Assembly (NCBI GenBank): GCA_036821645.1
Contig: DAISJD010000123.1
Span: forward strand, 1 to 9,352
Length of the DNA: 9,352 nt
From: DAISJD01 sp036821645
GTDB taxonomy: Bacteria > Pseudomonadota > Alphaproteobacteria > ATCC43930 > CGMCC-115725
Reading direction: 5' to 3'
Shown here: positions 1 through 6,733 of the stretch, in pieces
Layout: every line of letters begins with the position of its first letter
Numbering within the stretch: position 1 is the stretch's first letter
The notes under the pieces: model-generated
What the model was told of the DNA's origin: nothing
Seen by the model: only the letters and a program-made list of their open reading frames with translations
The model's database searches: none
Made by a program: the position numbers and the translations under genes

Positions 1-2
1 AA

Positions 3-260
3 ACCATCGCGATTTACCGCCTGATCAAGGCCGGGCGCTTTGCCGAGGCCCTGCGTCTCTATCGGTGGTTCCGGCCCTTGCTCGATCTCGATGTGTCGAC
101 ATATCTGGTGCAAAATATCAAACTGGCCGAGGCGATCGCGGGCGGGTCGAACGACCGGGTGCGAATGCCGCGCCTGCCCTTGACCGGGGAGGCCCGCGCG
201 CGGGTCGAAACCATCGTGCGCACGGCCCTTGCCACCCGCCCGGTTTTGCCGACACTATAA
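3..260 (+). CDS. Dihydrodipicolinate synthase-superfamily aldolase, C-terminal part (partial, 5' end outside window)
   Basis: This is the last 85 codons of a gene that begins before the window and ends in TAA at 258-260. The visible part reads as a helical C-terminal domain: TIAIYRLIKAGRFAEALRLY, then a segment with WFRPLLDLDV, YLVQNIKLAEAI and a closing PRLPLTGEARARVETIV. The pattern of a small-residue/Arg-rich helix, 'aLrlYrwfrPLL' and 'lvqniKlA..i.G' is typical of the C-terminus of the DapA/NanA (class I, Schiff-base) aldolase superfamily. Members condense or cleave pyruvate with an aldehyde. The catalytic Lys and Tyr lie upstream and cannot be checked, so the substrate is unknown. The next gene is a glycerate kinase starting 63 bp downstream on the same strand, with no clear terminator between them. 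A shared catabolic operon feeding glycerate or pyruvate is therefore plausible. I am fairly sure of the superfamily and unsure of the specific function. Confidence 0.75.
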   Translation, partial: TIAIYRLIKAGRFAEALRLYRWFRPLLDLDVSTYLVQNIKLAEAIAGGSNDRVRMPRLPLTGEARARVETIVRTALATRPVLPTL

Positions 261-323
261 CGCCTTGTCGCAAGGGGGCGATCCCTTCGGCAAAATCGGA
301 CAGCGTTTCGCCCTGGAGTGCCC

Positions 324-1685
324 ATGTCTTTCGACCCCCGTGCGTTGCTTCTCTCGATGTTCGAGGCCGCGATCGCGGCAGCGCAGCCGGCACGGGGTCT
401 CGCCCGGTTTTTGCCGGAACCACCCGCCGGGCGAACCCTGGTCATCGGGGCGGGCAAGGCGTCGGCGGCCATGGCGGCGGCCCTTGAGGCGGCTTGTGAG
501 GCGGCGGCATGGCCGGGATCGCTCTCGGGGTTGGTCGTCACCCGCACCGGCTATCGCGTGCCCTGTCGCCGGATCGAGATCGTCGAGGCCGCCCATCCGG
601 TGCCCGATGCGGCGGGGTTCGACGCCGCCCGCCGGATGATGGATCTGGTCTCCGGCCTCACGGCGGACGATTTGGTCATCGCGCTTATTTCCGGCGGCGG
701 CTCCGCCCTGTTGCCCTTACCCCTGCCGGGGATCGATCTCGCCCAGAAGCAGGCGGTGAATAGCGCCTTGTTGGCCTCTGGGGCGACGATTGGCGAGATC
801 AATTGCGTGCGCCGTCACCTCTCGGCGATCAAGGGCGGGCGGCTCGGCGTTGCCTGTCACCCCGCCCGGGTCGTCAACCTGTTGATTTCCGACGTGCCGG
901 GGGATCGTCCGATCGATATCGCCTCCGGCCCCTTGGTGGGAGATCCGAGTACGGTCGGCGACGCCTTGGATATCATCCGACGCTATCGTCTCGACCTGCC
1001 GCCTTCGGTCTTGCGGGCGATGACCGTTTTGGGTGAAAGCGTCAAGCCCGACGATCCGCGTCTCGCCCGGATCGAAACGCACCTGATCGCAACCCCGCGC
1101 CTCGCCTTGACGGCGGCGGCGGCCTGCGCCGAGGCCGCCGGGGTCACCCCCTATCTGTTGAGCGACGCGATCGAAGGCGAGGCGCGGGATGTCGGCACGA
1201 TGATGGCCGCCCTCGCCCGCACCGCCGCCGACCCGTCGGCCCCGTTCGCCCCGTTCCGGGCCCCGTGCGTGCTCCTGTCCGGCGGCGAGACGAGTGTGAC
1301 GGTGCGCGGCACCGGGCGGGGCGGGCGCAATGTCGAATACCTCCTGTCGCTGGCCCTGGGGCTCGACGGGGCGGACGGGATCTATGCCCTGGCGGGGGAT
1401 ACGGACGGGGTGGACGGGGTGGAAGAAATCGCCGGTGCGGTCATCACCCCCGACACCCTCGCCCGCGCCCGAACCCTGGGCATCAGCCCGCGCGAAGCCT
1501 TGGCCCGAAACGACGGCCACGGCTTCTTCGCCAGCCTCGGCGACGCGGTCGTCACGGGGCCGACCTATACCAATGTGAATGATTTTCGCGCGGTGTTGGT
1601 GATGGGGGGTGACGGCCATTCCACTGTTCGAGAACCGAAAGCTGCATCCCTTGTTGCTGGAGAAGGTCTGTCCAGATCTAAGTAA
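324..1685 (+). CDS. Glycerate 2-kinase / hydroxypyruvate reductase family protein (TtuD/GckA, MOFRL), with atypical C-terminal extension
   Basis: The protein has 453 residues and belongs to the GckA/TtuD family, which phosphorylates D-glycerate to 2-phosphoglycerate; many members are labelled hydroxypyruvate reductase. The N-terminal GckA domain shows VIGAGKASAAM (residues 40-50, Lys45 matching the conserved family Lys), HPVPDAAG (91-98), LISGGGSALLPLP (121-133), INCVRRHLSAIKGGRLG (159-175), LLISDVPGD (186-194) and SGPLVGDPST (201-210). The C-terminal MOFRL domain shows LSGGETSVTV (318-327), GRGGRNVEY (331-339, Arg335), ALAGDTDGVDG (355-365) and TYTNVNDFRAVLV (414-426). ATG 324 is preferred over GTG 318 because TGGAG at 314-318 sits 5 nt upstream of it. 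Family members normally end just after the NDFRA(I/V)L motif. Here about 25 further residues run into lower-GC DNA that does not resemble the family, so the 3' end looks altered. It probably shares an operon with the upstream aldolase gene. Confidence 0.93.
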   Translation: MSFDPRALLLSMFEAAIAAAQPARGLARFLPEPPAGRTLVIGAGKASAAMAAALEAACEAAAWPGSLSGLVVTRTGYRVPCRRIEIVEAAHPVPDAAGFDAARRMMDLVSGLTADDLVIALISGGGSALLPLPLPGIDLAQKQAVNSALLASGATIGEINCVRRHLSAIKGGRLGVACHPARVVNLLISDVPGDRPIDIASGPLVGDPSTVGDALDIIRRYRLDLPPSVLRAMTVLGESVKPDDPRLARIETHLIATPRLALTAAAACAEAAGVTPYLLSDAIEGEARDVGTMMAALARTAADPSAPFAPFRAPCVLLSGGETSVTVRGTGRGGRNVEYLLSLALGLDGADGIYALAGDTDGVDGVEEIAGAVITPDTLARARTLGISPREALARNDGHGFFASLGDAVVTGPTYTNVNDFRAVLVMGGDGHSTVREPKAASLVAGEGLSRSK

Positions 1686-1737
1686 TGCCGCCATGGAGAG
1701 TTTCTGTTTCGCCTTAAAAACACAGATGTGTGCGCAA
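1669..1737 (+). pseudogene. Short remnant resembling the C-terminal part of an IS3-family transposase (OrfB)
   Basis: In plus frame 1 this stretch reads CPDLSNAAMESFCFALKTQM. IS3-family OrfB (rve integrase core) proteins carry around their last catalytic Glu a motif of the form 'C.DNA..ESFF..LKtE'. The Asn-Ala-Ala-Met-Glu-Ser-Phe string and the following hydrophobic-Leu-Lys-Thr match that pattern, with Glu at codon 1696 as the putative third DDE residue. Neither the D...D part nor the usual C-terminal 'R.H..L.y.sP' region is clearly present. This would be a small degraded fragment, not a working element. It overlaps, in another frame, the extended 3' end of the glycerate kinase ORF. The match is short, so chance resemblance cannot be excluded. 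Confidence 0.4.
1716..1731 (-). terminator. Weak candidate terminator after the DUF2726 gene
   Basis: Read on the minus strand, a short ACAC-ATCT-GTGT hairpin (1731-1720) is followed by a run of T (1719-1716). It lies about 60 bp beyond the stop codon of the minus-strand DUF2726 gene, which is where a terminator would be expected. The stem is only 4 bp and AT/GC mixed, so it is weak. It is listed because of its position and T-tract. Confidence 0.25.
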
Positions 1738-1790
1738 AAAAACCGCGTGAAGCACTTGCAACGCATACAGCCAAGTCTCCACCCAGCATA

Positions 1791-2480
1791 TTACCCAAGC
1801 ATGGCTGGTGATGAGTCTTCTAACAGTGTTTTGTCAAGCAGATGCAGGATACGCGTCTTGGGTGTGTTAGCTGGGATCTCAATGAGGGGAATGCCAGCAC
1901 GAGAAAGTGCTAGGCGTTTCACGTCCATTCGACTTTCCGTATCATTGGATTGGCCGTGCCCGGTACCATGATATTCGATTGCCAACTTTGGCCGACCTGA
2001 TTGATCAATGAGCAGGAAATCGACCCGTTTACTATTATAAGAACTAAAAGCCGCTTTTTGTGTGCGATCTTCAGGATCGAAGTGTGTCTTAATAAAAGCG
2101 CCCATGGCGACTTCGAACGACAGACGCCATCTCCCCTGTCTGGTCCTAATCCATTCTTCGAGCACAAAAAGTACAACCCGAGCGGCTTCTTTATTTACTG
2201 GGTTGACGGCGCGTAAATCAGCTTGGTTTATGAACCTTAACTGATTTTCTGTGTCAGAAAGGTCGTTTTCCTCGAAAAAGCGCTTACGACGTTCAGCCTC
2301 TTCGAGGCGGCGGTTTTCAGCGTTTTCCATCGAAACGATTTTTTGGCGGATCGTTGCGATCGTCTGTTCAAGTGTGTCCGCGTGTTGGCGGGCCATATCA
2401 ACCTCATCCTTCATGCGCCGTTCACAGCAATAGAAACCTCCACAGAAACCAAGGAATAGCAACAAGATCGTCATCGACAT
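1791..2480 (-). CDS. Membrane-anchored DUF2726 domain protein (restriction-endonuclease-like fold)
   Basis: Numbered from the longest frame (TTG at 2495, 234 residues). A hydrophobic helix near residues 8-22 (MTILLLFLGFCGGFYCC) is followed by a charged, Glu/Arg-rich stretch at about 25-78 that looks like a coiled coil, then a soluble domain at about 95-225. The core, KRVDFLLID (156-164), PKLAIEYHGTGHG (169-181), RMDVKRLALSRAGIPLIEI (189-207), matches the DUF2726 pattern 'VDFvl.d..p..aIE.DG..H...r...K...l..aGIp...i'. I place that family with the PD-(D/E)XK nuclease-like superfamily. Asp159, Glu174 and Lys193 are candidate active-site residues; the usual E-x-K is E-Y-H here. No family member has a firm function I can name. 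Starts at TTG 2495, ATG 2480 or ATG 2474 are all possible and none has a good Shine-Dalgarno; ATG 2480 is chosen because it is the first ATG and keeps the whole hydrophobic helix. Base composition is AT-richer than the neighbouring genes, which suggests transfer. Confidence 0.8.
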   Translation of the reverse strand: MSMTILLLFLGFCGGFYCCERRMKDEVDMARQHADTLEQTIATIRQKIVSMENAENRRLEEAERRKRFFEENDLSDTENQLRFINQADLRAVNPVNKEAARVVLFVLEEWIRTRQGRWRLSFEVAMGAFIKTHFDPEDRTQKAAFSSYNSKRVDFLLIDQSGRPKLAIEYHGTGHGQSNDTESRMDVKRLALSRAGIPLIEIPANTPKTRILHLLDKTLLEDSSPAMLG

Positions 2481-2495
2481 TCTAGCATTATCCAA

Positions 2496-2659
2496 GTGAC
2501 AGAAAAGAACAATTACGGTCTACTTTTAAGGTGATTGTCGGGATGTTACTGTCGAGGAGGGCATTGCGGTTCAATGCTAGCATTAAGAGTGTCTCTCAAT
2601 AAGTTGGAGCATAATCATGATCGTAACAATAACATTTTGATTGAAAAAGTTTTAAAATA
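2496..2659. other. AT-rich non-coding stretch between the DUF2726 gene and ligA
   Basis: About 165 bp without a credible ORF. It would hold the promoter of the DUF2726 gene and the end of the ligA transcript, but no strong sigma-70 promoter or GC-rich hairpin terminator is visible. It contains a perfect 12-bp palindrome, AATGCTAGCATT (2573-2584), half of which recurs as TAATGCTAG at the start of the DUF2726 gene (2490-2482, minus strand). Confidence 0.5.
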
Positions 2660-4945
2660 CTAACTTTTTTTGCTATTTTCACTGCCCAATAGCTCAATAA
2701 AGCGATCCTCGTCCAGCACTGCGACCCCAAGGGCGGCGGCCTTGGCGGCTTTGCTGCCCGCGTCGGCGCCAGCGATCAGGAAATCGGTTTTGGCCGAGAC
2801 GGATCCCGTGACCTTGGCACCGGCGGCTTCGGCGCGGGCCTTGGCTTCGGTGCGGGTCAGGCGGGTGAGGGTGCCGGTGAAGACGATGATCTTGTCGGCA
2901 AGCGGACTGTCGCCGGTTCGGGTCGGCGCCGCCACGTCGGTCACGGTGACTTGCGTTAGCAGATCGTCGAGGACGGCGCTGTTTTTTTCCTCGGTGAAGA
3001 ATCCGACCAGATCTGCCGCCATGGATGCCCCGATCCCGTCGATGGCGGTGAGGGCGGCGAATGCCTCGCTTTCAGGGTTGGCGGCGGCCAGGATCGCCGT
3101 GCGCAAGGCATCGAGACTGGTATAATGGCGGGCCAGAAGCCGGGCGGTTTGCTGGCCGATCTGGGGAATGCCCAGTGCCAGAATGAACCGGTCGAGCGGG
3201 ATCGTGCGCCGGGCGGCGAGACTGTCCATCAGGTTCGCGACGCTTTGTCGGCCCCACCCGTCGCGGCGTTCGATCGCGGCCGGGTCCAGGCGGAACAGGT
3301 CGGCGGGGGTGCGGATCAGGCCGTCGGCGAAAAATTCACCGATGGTGCGGGCCCCCAAGCCTTCGATATCGAACGCATCGCGCGACACGAAATGGCGCAG
3401 GCGTTCGACCGCCTGATCGGGACAGATGAGCCCCCCGGTGCAGCGCCTCGCCGCCATGCCCGCCTCGCGCATGACGTGACTGCCGCAGGCGGGGCATGTC
3501 TCGGGAAACACGAACGGGACGGATTGCGGCGGACGGTCCGTCGGGATGGGCGCCACCACTTGCGGGATGACGTCGCCCGCCCGTTGGATGATGACGCGAT
3601 CGCCGACCCTGATGTCCTTGTCCGCGATATAATCTTCATTATGCAGGGTGGCGCGTCCAACCATGACGCCGCCGACCAGTACCGGCGTCAGTTCCGCCAC
3701 GGGGGTGAGAACCCCCGTGCGCCCGACCTGAACCGAAATCCGTTCCACCCGGGTGATGGATTGTTCGGGTGGGAATTTATGGGCGATGGCCCAACGCGGG
3801 GCGCGGGCCACGAACCCGAGACGGGCTTGCAGGTCGAGACGGTCAATCTTATAGACGATACCGTCGATGGAAAAGCCGAGGCTGGCGCGATCCTGTTCGA
3901 TCCGGCGATAAAACGCCATCATCGCTTCAAGACCGGTCACAAGGGCGCTGGGCTCGTTCAGGGTGAAACCCCACGCGTTGAGTTGGGCCCGTGCCGCACT
4001 TTGGGTTTCGGCGAAGGGGCGGCTCGTCTCGCCCCAGCTATACCCGAAAAAGCGCAACGGTCGGGTCGCGGTGATTTGGGGGTCGAGTTGGCGCAGACTC
4101 CCGGCGGCGGCATTGCGTGGGTTGGCGAAGAGTTTGCCGCCGGTTTCGGCCTGTTTTGCATTGAGGGTGGCGAAATCCGCGTCGCTCATAAAGATTTCGC
4201 CGCGCACTTCGAGGATATCGGGCGCATCGCCCCGAAGCCGCATCGGAATCCCGGCATGGGCTGCGATCGCCCGGATATTGGCGGTGACATCCTCGCCCTC
4301 GGTCCCGTCGCCACGGGTCGCGGCCGAAACGAACTGCCCCCCCTCATAGCGCAGCGCGCAGGACAGGCCATCGATCTTGAGTTCGGCGATAAATGTCAGG
4401 GGTAAGGTTGGGTCCGTGCGATATTCATGCAGGAAATTGCGCACGGTGGTGAGAAAATCCCCGACATCCTCGGCGGTGAAGGCATTGTCCAAGGACAACA
4501 TCGGGACCCGGTGGGTGACTTTGCCGAACCCCGTCGCCGGTGCCGCCCCGACTGTGGCCGTGATTCTGGGGCCGGTTTCCTGGGCATTCATCAGGGTCGG
4601 CTGTTCGGCCGCGACGGCGCGCAAGGCCTGCATCAGCGCATCGAAGCGCGCATCGCTGACCAACGGATCATCAGCCCCGTGATACCGCGTGTTCAAGACC
4701 GCGAGCAGGGCCTCGGTCGGGGGGAGGAGGGATGCGAGGGTTTTTTGTGCCCCGCGATAGCGGGCGCTCGCCTGCATCAAAGGGTCCGTGCTGCGCAAGA
4801 TCTTGAGGCAATCCAAGAGGCCATCGGTGAGGTCGGCGGCGCATTCATCCGCCTGATCCGGGGTCAGGCGATCGGGCGGCAGATCGATATGGCGCGGGGC
4901 GACGGTCTTGGTTTTGGCGGGCTTGGATATCGGGGGCTTGGACAT
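2660..4945 (-). CDS. ligA: NAD-dependent DNA ligase LigA
   Basis: The 761-residue protein seals nicks in duplex DNA using NAD+, joining Okazaki fragments and finishing repair. All LigA domains are visible in order. The Ia domain has YHGADDPLVSDARFD (88-102), where Tyr88, His89, Asp98 and Asp102 match the NMN-binding residues of E. coli LigA and Phe101 replaces Tyr35. The adenylation domain has ELKIDGL (188-194, Lys190 the AMP acceptor), RGDGTEGED (211-219), FANPRNAAAGSLRQLDP (273-289) and HKFPPEQ (389-395). The OB fold has VQVGRTGVLTPVA (406-418) and AGDVIPQVV (456-464). The zinc finger has Cys484, 487, 502 and 508. Helix-hairpin-helix repeats lie at about 525-650 and a BRCT domain at about 683-756, ending RFIELLGS like E. 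coli. The N-terminus is about 66 residues longer than in E. coli. The last codons, SENSKKS, lie in AT-rich DNA. It starts 45 bp after the recN stop, so the two are probably co-transcribed. Confidence 0.98.
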   Translation of the reverse strand: MSKPPISKPAKTKTVAPRHIDLPPDRLTPDQADECAADLTDGLLDCLKILRSTDPLMQASARYRGAQKTLASLLPPTEALLAVLNTRYHGADDPLVSDARFDALMQALRAVAAEQPTLMNAQETGPRITATVGAAPATGFGKVTHRVPMLSLDNAFTAEDVGDFLTTVRNFLHEYRTDPTLPLTFIAELKIDGLSCALRYEGGQFVSAATRGDGTEGEDVTANIRAIAAHAGIPMRLRGDAPDILEVRGEIFMSDADFATLNAKQAETGGKLFANPRNAAAGSLRQLDPQITATRPLRFFGYSWGETSRPFAETQSAARAQLNAWGFTLNEPSALVTGLEAMMAFYRRIEQDRASLGFSIDGIVYKIDRLDLQARLGFVARAPRWAIAHKFPPEQSITRVERISVQVGRTGVLTPVAELTPVLVGGVMVGRATLHNEDYIADKDIRVGDRVIIQRAGDVIPQVVAPIPTDRPPQSVPFVFPETCPACGSHVMREAGMAARRCTGGLICPDQAVERLRHFVSRDAFDIEGLGARTIGEFFADGLIRTPADLFRLDPAAIERRDGWGRQSVANLMDSLAARRTIPLDRFILALGIPQIGQQTARLLARHYTSLDALRTAILAAANPESEAFAALTAIDGIGASMAADLVGFFTEEKNSAVLDDLLTQVTVTDVAAPTRTGDSPLADKIIVFTGTLTRLTRTEAKARAEAAGAKVTGSVSAKTDFLIAGADAGSKAAKAAALGVAVLDEDRFIELLGSENSKKS

Positions 4946-4990
4946 GGCAGGGCTCGTCTTCGGCAGATCGATAAAACGCGTCAGTCTGTA

Positions 4991-6664
4991 TCAGGCCGCA
5001 AGGGTTCGTGCCAGCAATTGATCGGCCGCCGCCCGCGCCTCGGGCGTGATTTCGGCCCCGGACAACATCCGGGCGATTTCCTCGCGCCGTTCATCCGGGT
5101 CCAGTGGTTCGACCCGTGTCACGGTTTGATCGGCATCTTGGCGTTTGGCGACCCGCCATTGATCGTGGGCGCGGGCGGCGACCTGGGGCGAGTGGGTTAC
5201 GACCAGAACCTGCAATTCCTGGCCGAGCCGTTGCAGCCGTTCGCCGACGGCGGCGGCGACGGCCCCGCCAATCCCGCTATCGACCTCGTCGAACACGATG
5301 GTCGGCACATGAGAGATCCGGGCCAAAACCACCTTCAAGGCCAACAGAAACCGGGACAATTCACCGCCGGAAGCGATTTTATGGATCGGCCCCGGCGCAC
5401 TGCCGGGATTGGTTGCGACCTCGAAGCTGACCCGTTCGGCCCCATCCGCCGACCATTGGTCGACGGGCAGGGGCTGAAGGCAGGTAATGAAGCGCGCCCG
5501 GTCGAGTTTGAGCGGCCCAAGCTCCGCCATGACAGCCCGATCCAAGGCGGATGCTGCGGCGGCGCGATCGGCACTCAACTGACGGGCGGCGGCTTCAAAG
5601 CCGAGGCGGGCGGTTTCTTCTTCGGCCAACAATTGTTTCAAGGCCGTGCCGCCATCCTCGATCCGGGTCAGTTTTTGGGCGATATCGTCGCGCAAGGCGG
5701 CCAGATGGTCGATCGCAACCCCATGTTTGCGCGCCAATCCGCGTAATTTGAAGAGACGATCCTCCACCTGATCCAAGGACGTATCGCCGTCCTCATCATC
5801 GTGACGGGCGGCTTCGAGCAAGGCTGCGGCCTCGGCCAATTCGACGAGCGCCCGTTCCAACGCGGCGATCGCCTCATCGAGACGCCCCATGGCCTTGGCG
5901 CGCACCCGTTCCAACTGACGGGCGGCACTGTGCAGGGATCGTTCGCCGCCGCGATCGCCGGTCAATTCATGATAGGCCGAGGCCACGGCATCGATGATCT
6001 GAGCCCGGTGCATCAAACGGCCGCGCGCCTCGCTGAGGCGGGTTTCTTCGCCGGGTTCGGGGCGCACTTGGTCGAGTTCGGCCAAACATTGCCGCAGCCA
6101 CGTCTCGTCGGCGCGGGCCTTCTTGATCGCGGCCTCGGCCTCCATCCGGGCGGTGCGGCAGTGATTGACCGTGCGCCATGCGGCGCGCACGGCGGCGACA
6201 TGGGCCTCGTACCCGCCGAACCCGTCTAGCAGGATACGATGCTGGGCCGGGTCCAACAGGCCGCGTTGTTCGAACTGGCCTTGAATTTCGACCAGGGTTT
6301 CGCCCACTTGTTTCAAGAGGCCGATACTGACTGGCTGATCGTTGATAAACCCGCGTGAGCGACCGTCGGGATTGACGATCCGGCGCAGCATGACGGTTTC
6401 TTCCGCCCCTATCCCCTGGTCGGCGAGCAGCGACCAAACCGGATGGGATGGGGCAATATCGAAGGCAGCGATCACGACCGCCTGAGTTGCCCCTTGGCGC
6501 ACCATCCCGCTTTCGGCACGAAAGCCAAGGGCAAGCCCCAATGAATCGAGGAGGATAGATTTGCCGGCCCCGGTTTCACCGGTGAGTGCTGAAAGATGCG
6601 GACCGAATGCAAGATCAAGCCGGTCGATCAGGACAACGTCGCGGATGGACAGGCTTTGAAGCAT
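4991..6664 (-). CDS. recN: DNA repair protein RecN (SMC-like ATPase)
   Basis: The 557-residue protein is a cytoplasmic SMC-like ATPase acting early in RecA-dependent repair of double-strand breaks. The N-terminal half-site has LSIRDVVLIDRL (5-16), typical of RecN, and Walker A GETGAGKS (29-36). The Q-loop region LVEIQGQFEQRGLLDP (124-139) corresponds to the family 'ihGQh..q.Ll.p'. Residues about 155-380 form the two coiled-coil arms, rich in Ala/Glu/Arg. The C-terminal half-site has the signature ASGGELSRF (431-439), Walker B TIVFDEVDSGIGG (455-467) and the H-loop VVTHSPQVAARA (488-499). Length and motif order match the family, so it should be functional. The ATG at 6664 gives the standard N-terminus; no strong Shine-Dalgarno is visible. 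It lies 69 bp after bamD and 45 bp before ligA on the same strand. No GTTC-N7-GTTC-type alphaproteobacterial LexA site was seen just upstream. Confidence 0.98.
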   Translation of the reverse strand: MLQSLSIRDVVLIDRLDLAFGPHLSALTGETGAGKSILLDSLGLALGFRAESGMVRQGATQAVVIAAFDIAPSHPVWSLLADQGIGAEETVMLRRIVNPDGRSRGFINDQPVSIGLLKQVGETLVEIQGQFEQRGLLDPAQHRILLDGFGGYEAHVAAVRAAWRTVNHCRTARMEAEAAIKKARADETWLRQCLAELDQVRPEPGEETRLSEARGRLMHRAQIIDAVASAYHELTGDRGGERSLHSAARQLERVRAKAMGRLDEAIAALERALVELAEAAALLEAARHDDEDGDTSLDQVEDRLFKLRGLARKHGVAIDHLAALRDDIAQKLTRIEDGGTALKQLLAEEETARLGFEAAARQLSADRAAAASALDRAVMAELGPLKLDRARFITCLQPLPVDQWSADGAERVSFEVATNPGSAPGPIHKIASGGELSRFLLALKVVLARISHVPTIVFDEVDSGIGGAVAAAVGERLQRLGQELQVLVVTHSPQVAARAHDQWRVAKRQDADQTVTRVEPLDPDERREEIARMLSGAEITPEARAAADQLLARTLAA

Positions 6665-6695
6665 CAGAAGAACCGGGGGATGAGACTGGGAACGA

Positions 6696-6724
6696 CCGGG
6701 CGTGCAGAGTCTGCAACCACCCGG
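6696..6724 (-). other. Hairpin in the bamD-recN spacer
   Basis: CCGGG (6696-6700) pairs with CCCGG (6720-6724), and inside it TGCAG (6703-6707) pairs with CTGCA (6711-6715) around a 3-nt loop. It fills much of the 69-bp gap between the bamD stop and recN start. No T-tract follows on the minus strand, so it is not a standard intrinsic terminator. It could mark an mRNA processing or stability site, or be chance in GC-rich DNA. Confidence 0.35.
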
Positions 6725-6733
6725 ATCACCCAG

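Larger units (their letters stand above)
1610..2659. other. AT-richer segment between glycerate kinase gene and ligA, probable acquired insertion
   Basis: Base composition changes by eye near 1610, just after the conserved end of the glycerate kinase, and changes back near 2690, inside the last codons of ligA. Inside, A/T runs are common (for example 1734-1740 and 2644-2671), whereas the flanking genes are strongly GC-rich with GC3-biased codons. The segment carries a short IS3-like transposase remnant at the left, a DUF2726 gene on the minus strand, and about 165 bp of non-coding AT-rich DNA at the right. I found no obvious flanking direct repeat or terminal inverted repeat, so the mechanism of entry is unclear. 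Confidence 0.6.

Noticed and set aside
261..317. Small CCTTG-TCG-CAAGG hairpin after the aldolase gene as a terminator
   Set aside because: The stem is 5 bp with no T-tract, so termination between the two plus-strand genes is unlikely.
717..1766. 349-codon open frame on the minus strand opposite the glycerate kinase gene
   Set aside because: It is antisense to a gene with complete family motifs, has a low-complexity Arg/Gly composition typical of a GC-rich shadow frame, and shows no recognisable domain.
2478..2511. TTGTTC-N16-TAATGC as a promoter giving a nearly leaderless DUF2726 transcript
   Set aside because: Only a partial match to the -35 consensus with a short spacer in AT-rich DNA; too weak to call.
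1600..2690. Terminal inverted repeats or target-site duplication around the low-GC segment
   Set aside because: I compared the two edges and found no matching repeat, so no complete mobile element is claimed.
3125..4405. 426-codon open frame on the plus strand opposite ligA
   Set aside because: It is a shadow of ligA in GC-rich DNA. Its composition is Gly/Arg/Asp-rich without domains, and ligA is complete on the other strand.
4427..5746. 439-codon plus-strand frame across recN and ligA
   Set aside because: It spans two well-supported minus-strand genes and their spacer, which a real gene would hardly do. No family resemblance.
6665..6733. Possible LexA/SOS box upstream of recN
   Set aside because: Two GTTC strings occur on the minus strand, but about 16 nt apart instead of the 7 expected for the alphaproteobacterial LexA motif.
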